From JBCDGH01 sp038751365 (GTDB lineage Bacteria > Patescibacteriota > JACMRA01): a stretch of DNA of 21,436 nucleotides. Under the pieces are notes generated by a model. It was given only the letters and a program-made list of their open reading frames with translations, had not been told where the DNA came from and did not search any database. Position 1 is the stretch's first letter; each line of letters opens with the position of its first letter. A program made the translations under genes and the position numbers. Of this stretch, positions 20,648 through 21,436 are shown piece by piece. The stretch covers positions 1 to 21,436 of the forward strand of contig JBCDGH010000021.1 in the NCBI GenBank assembly GCA_038751365.1. Reading direction: 5' to 3'.

Positions 20648-20893
20648 TTAGTAAATAATTTCTAACCTTGCATCTACTGCAAATAGGAATTTATACAAAG
20701 TAGATAAATTTGGGGCACTCTCTCCTCTCTCAATACGAGCTATTTCAGGTTGATTAACACCCATTAGTTCAGCTAACTGTTTTTGAGTTAGTTTTTTTGC
20801 TTTCCTAATTTCTTTGATTCTTTCAACTAGTACCCCAAGCATAGCTCTAGAGTATTCTTCTTCAACTACTTTTTTACTCTCATTGGTAGTCAT
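20648..20893 (-). CDS. higA: HigA-type antitoxin, XRE-family HTH
   Basis: 81 residues, nearly all one HTH_3 domain: ERIKEIRKAKKLTQKQLAEL, then MGVNQPEIARIERGESAPNL and a final helix LSTLYKFLFAVDARLEIIY. It should bind the operator of the locus and neutralise the toxin encoded 114 bases upstream. Gene order toxin first, antitoxin second is typical of higBA and unlike most other type II pairs. The gap between them holds an AT-rich palindrome (about 20978-20997), so the antitoxin may also have its own promoter. Rho-like C-rich RNA follows. Confidence 0.82.
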   Translation of the reverse strand: MTTNESKKVVEEEYSRAMLGVLVERIKEIRKAKKLTQKQLAELMGVNQPEIARIERGESAPNLSTLYKFLFAVDARLEIIY

Positions 20894-21007
20894 AAAGTGT
20901 TGTAGTTTAGAAATTTTAGTATGTTGATTTACAGGCAGTTCTATTGTTTTAAAATTTTAAATTATTGTTTAGTTATTATATGATAATTATTATATACAGT
21001 CAAGGTT

Positions 21008-21376
21008 TTATAATAAGTTAAATGGTATAGTATTTTTGTTTTCTATATATTCTTTCAAGGCATTAACTCCTGCTTTTAAATCTTTTTTATCTGTTTTTTG
21101 AGTTTTCTTGGTAAAACCGTATAATACTATTATATTTGGTCTTTCTAAGACAAAGAAAAATCTACATATATTGGAATTGCTTTGTACCTTTAGTTCATAT
21201 AGCTTGAAAGCTTTATAATTTATTAGCTTAATATCTTGTTTAGCATAAAATTTATGTGGTAAAATAGAGATATTAGCGATAGCTTTTCTAGCCATATTTG
21301 GATTAGATTGCATTAACTCATAAAGATAATCAATTATTTGAGAATAACCCTTTGTATCTACGCCAGTTGACTTCAT
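21008..21376 (-). CDS. higB: HigB/RelE-type toxin (Gp49-like)
   Basis: 122 residues. The C-terminal half has the signature of this mRNA-interferase group: YELKVQSNSNICRFFFVLER, IIVLYGFTKKTQKTDKKDLK and AGVNALKEYI. The basic cluster KKTQKTDKKD and the preceding Arg are the expected catalytic/RNA-contact area of ribosome-dependent endonucleases. Start at ATG 21376; the bases before it hold an inverted repeat (GGCGT/ACGCC around 21384-21410) that may be the operator. Paired with higA downstream. Acts as a plasmid or region stabiliser by inference. Confidence 0.82.
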   Translation of the reverse strand: MKSTGVDTKGYSQIIDYLYELMQSNPNMARKAIANISILPHKFYAKQDIKLINYKAFKLYELKVQSNSNICRFFFVLERPNIIVLYGFTKKTQKTDKKDLKAGVNALKEYIENKNTIPFNLL

Positions 21377-21436
21377 TGCAACCGGCGTGTACTTCTGGCA
21401 ATTGTACGCCTATATCTCATTGGCTTCTAAAATGCG

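Overview
The window looks like part of a plasmid, or a plasmid-derived region, from an AT-rich bacterium. The grounds are a probable replication initiator next to repeated DNA, a parA/parB-like pair, two plasmid-type HTH/coiled-coil proteins, a relaxase remnant, a Xer/loxP-like site, a transposon and a HigBA-type toxin-antitoxin pair. Promoters are of the TTGACA/TATAAT kind. TGA and TAG both end ordinary genes, so the standard code applies. Genes use a mixture of Shine-Dalgarno (SD) leaders and very short, near-leaderless starts. I cannot name the organism from sequence alone.

Layout. 1-693 (minus): an SRAP/YedK-type abasic-site protein running off the left edge. 816-2750 (plus): a dense tandem array of promoter-insert-terminator units. 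Some inserts encode small proteins (62 aa, 71 aa, a broken zinc-ribbon gene), but most have no reading frame and fold into hairpins, so they look like small RNAs. 2773-3051: a 92-aa protein. 3143-7455 (minus): a DUF1016/YhcG-type nuclease, the Rep-like protein, a 63-bp direct repeat pair (ori or centromere candidate), a ParB-like protein and ParA. 7682-8236 (plus): an HTH/coiled-coil protein. 8308-9827 (minus): a MobF relaxase remnant, then an inverted, diverged copy of the 2333-3051 block with its 92-aa gene frameshifted, then one more RNA unit and a 54-aa gene.

10001-11397: a membrane-anchored staphylococcal-nuclease gene broken by a frameshift and a stop. 11486-14499: umuD, a secreted protein, a minus-strand RNA unit and umuC. 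With the SRAP gene these make a DNA-damage tolerance set. 14505-15083 (minus): a second HTH/coiled-coil protein.

15309-20298 is bounded by imperfect 38-bp inverted repeats and a 4-bp duplication (ACGA). It carries an IS701-like DDE transposase, a tyrosine recombinase, a second DUF1016 nuclease and several small genes, so it reads as one ~5-kb transposon with cargo. It sits inside one arm of a loxP/dif-like site. 20300-20647 is a strongly strand-skewed gene-free stretch, followed by higA and higB on the minus strand.

The least explained parts are the small-RNA array with its duplicated block, which contains an RNA carrying a perfect Shine-Dalgarno sequence but no conserved reading frame, and the cargo transposon inserted in a Xer-like site.
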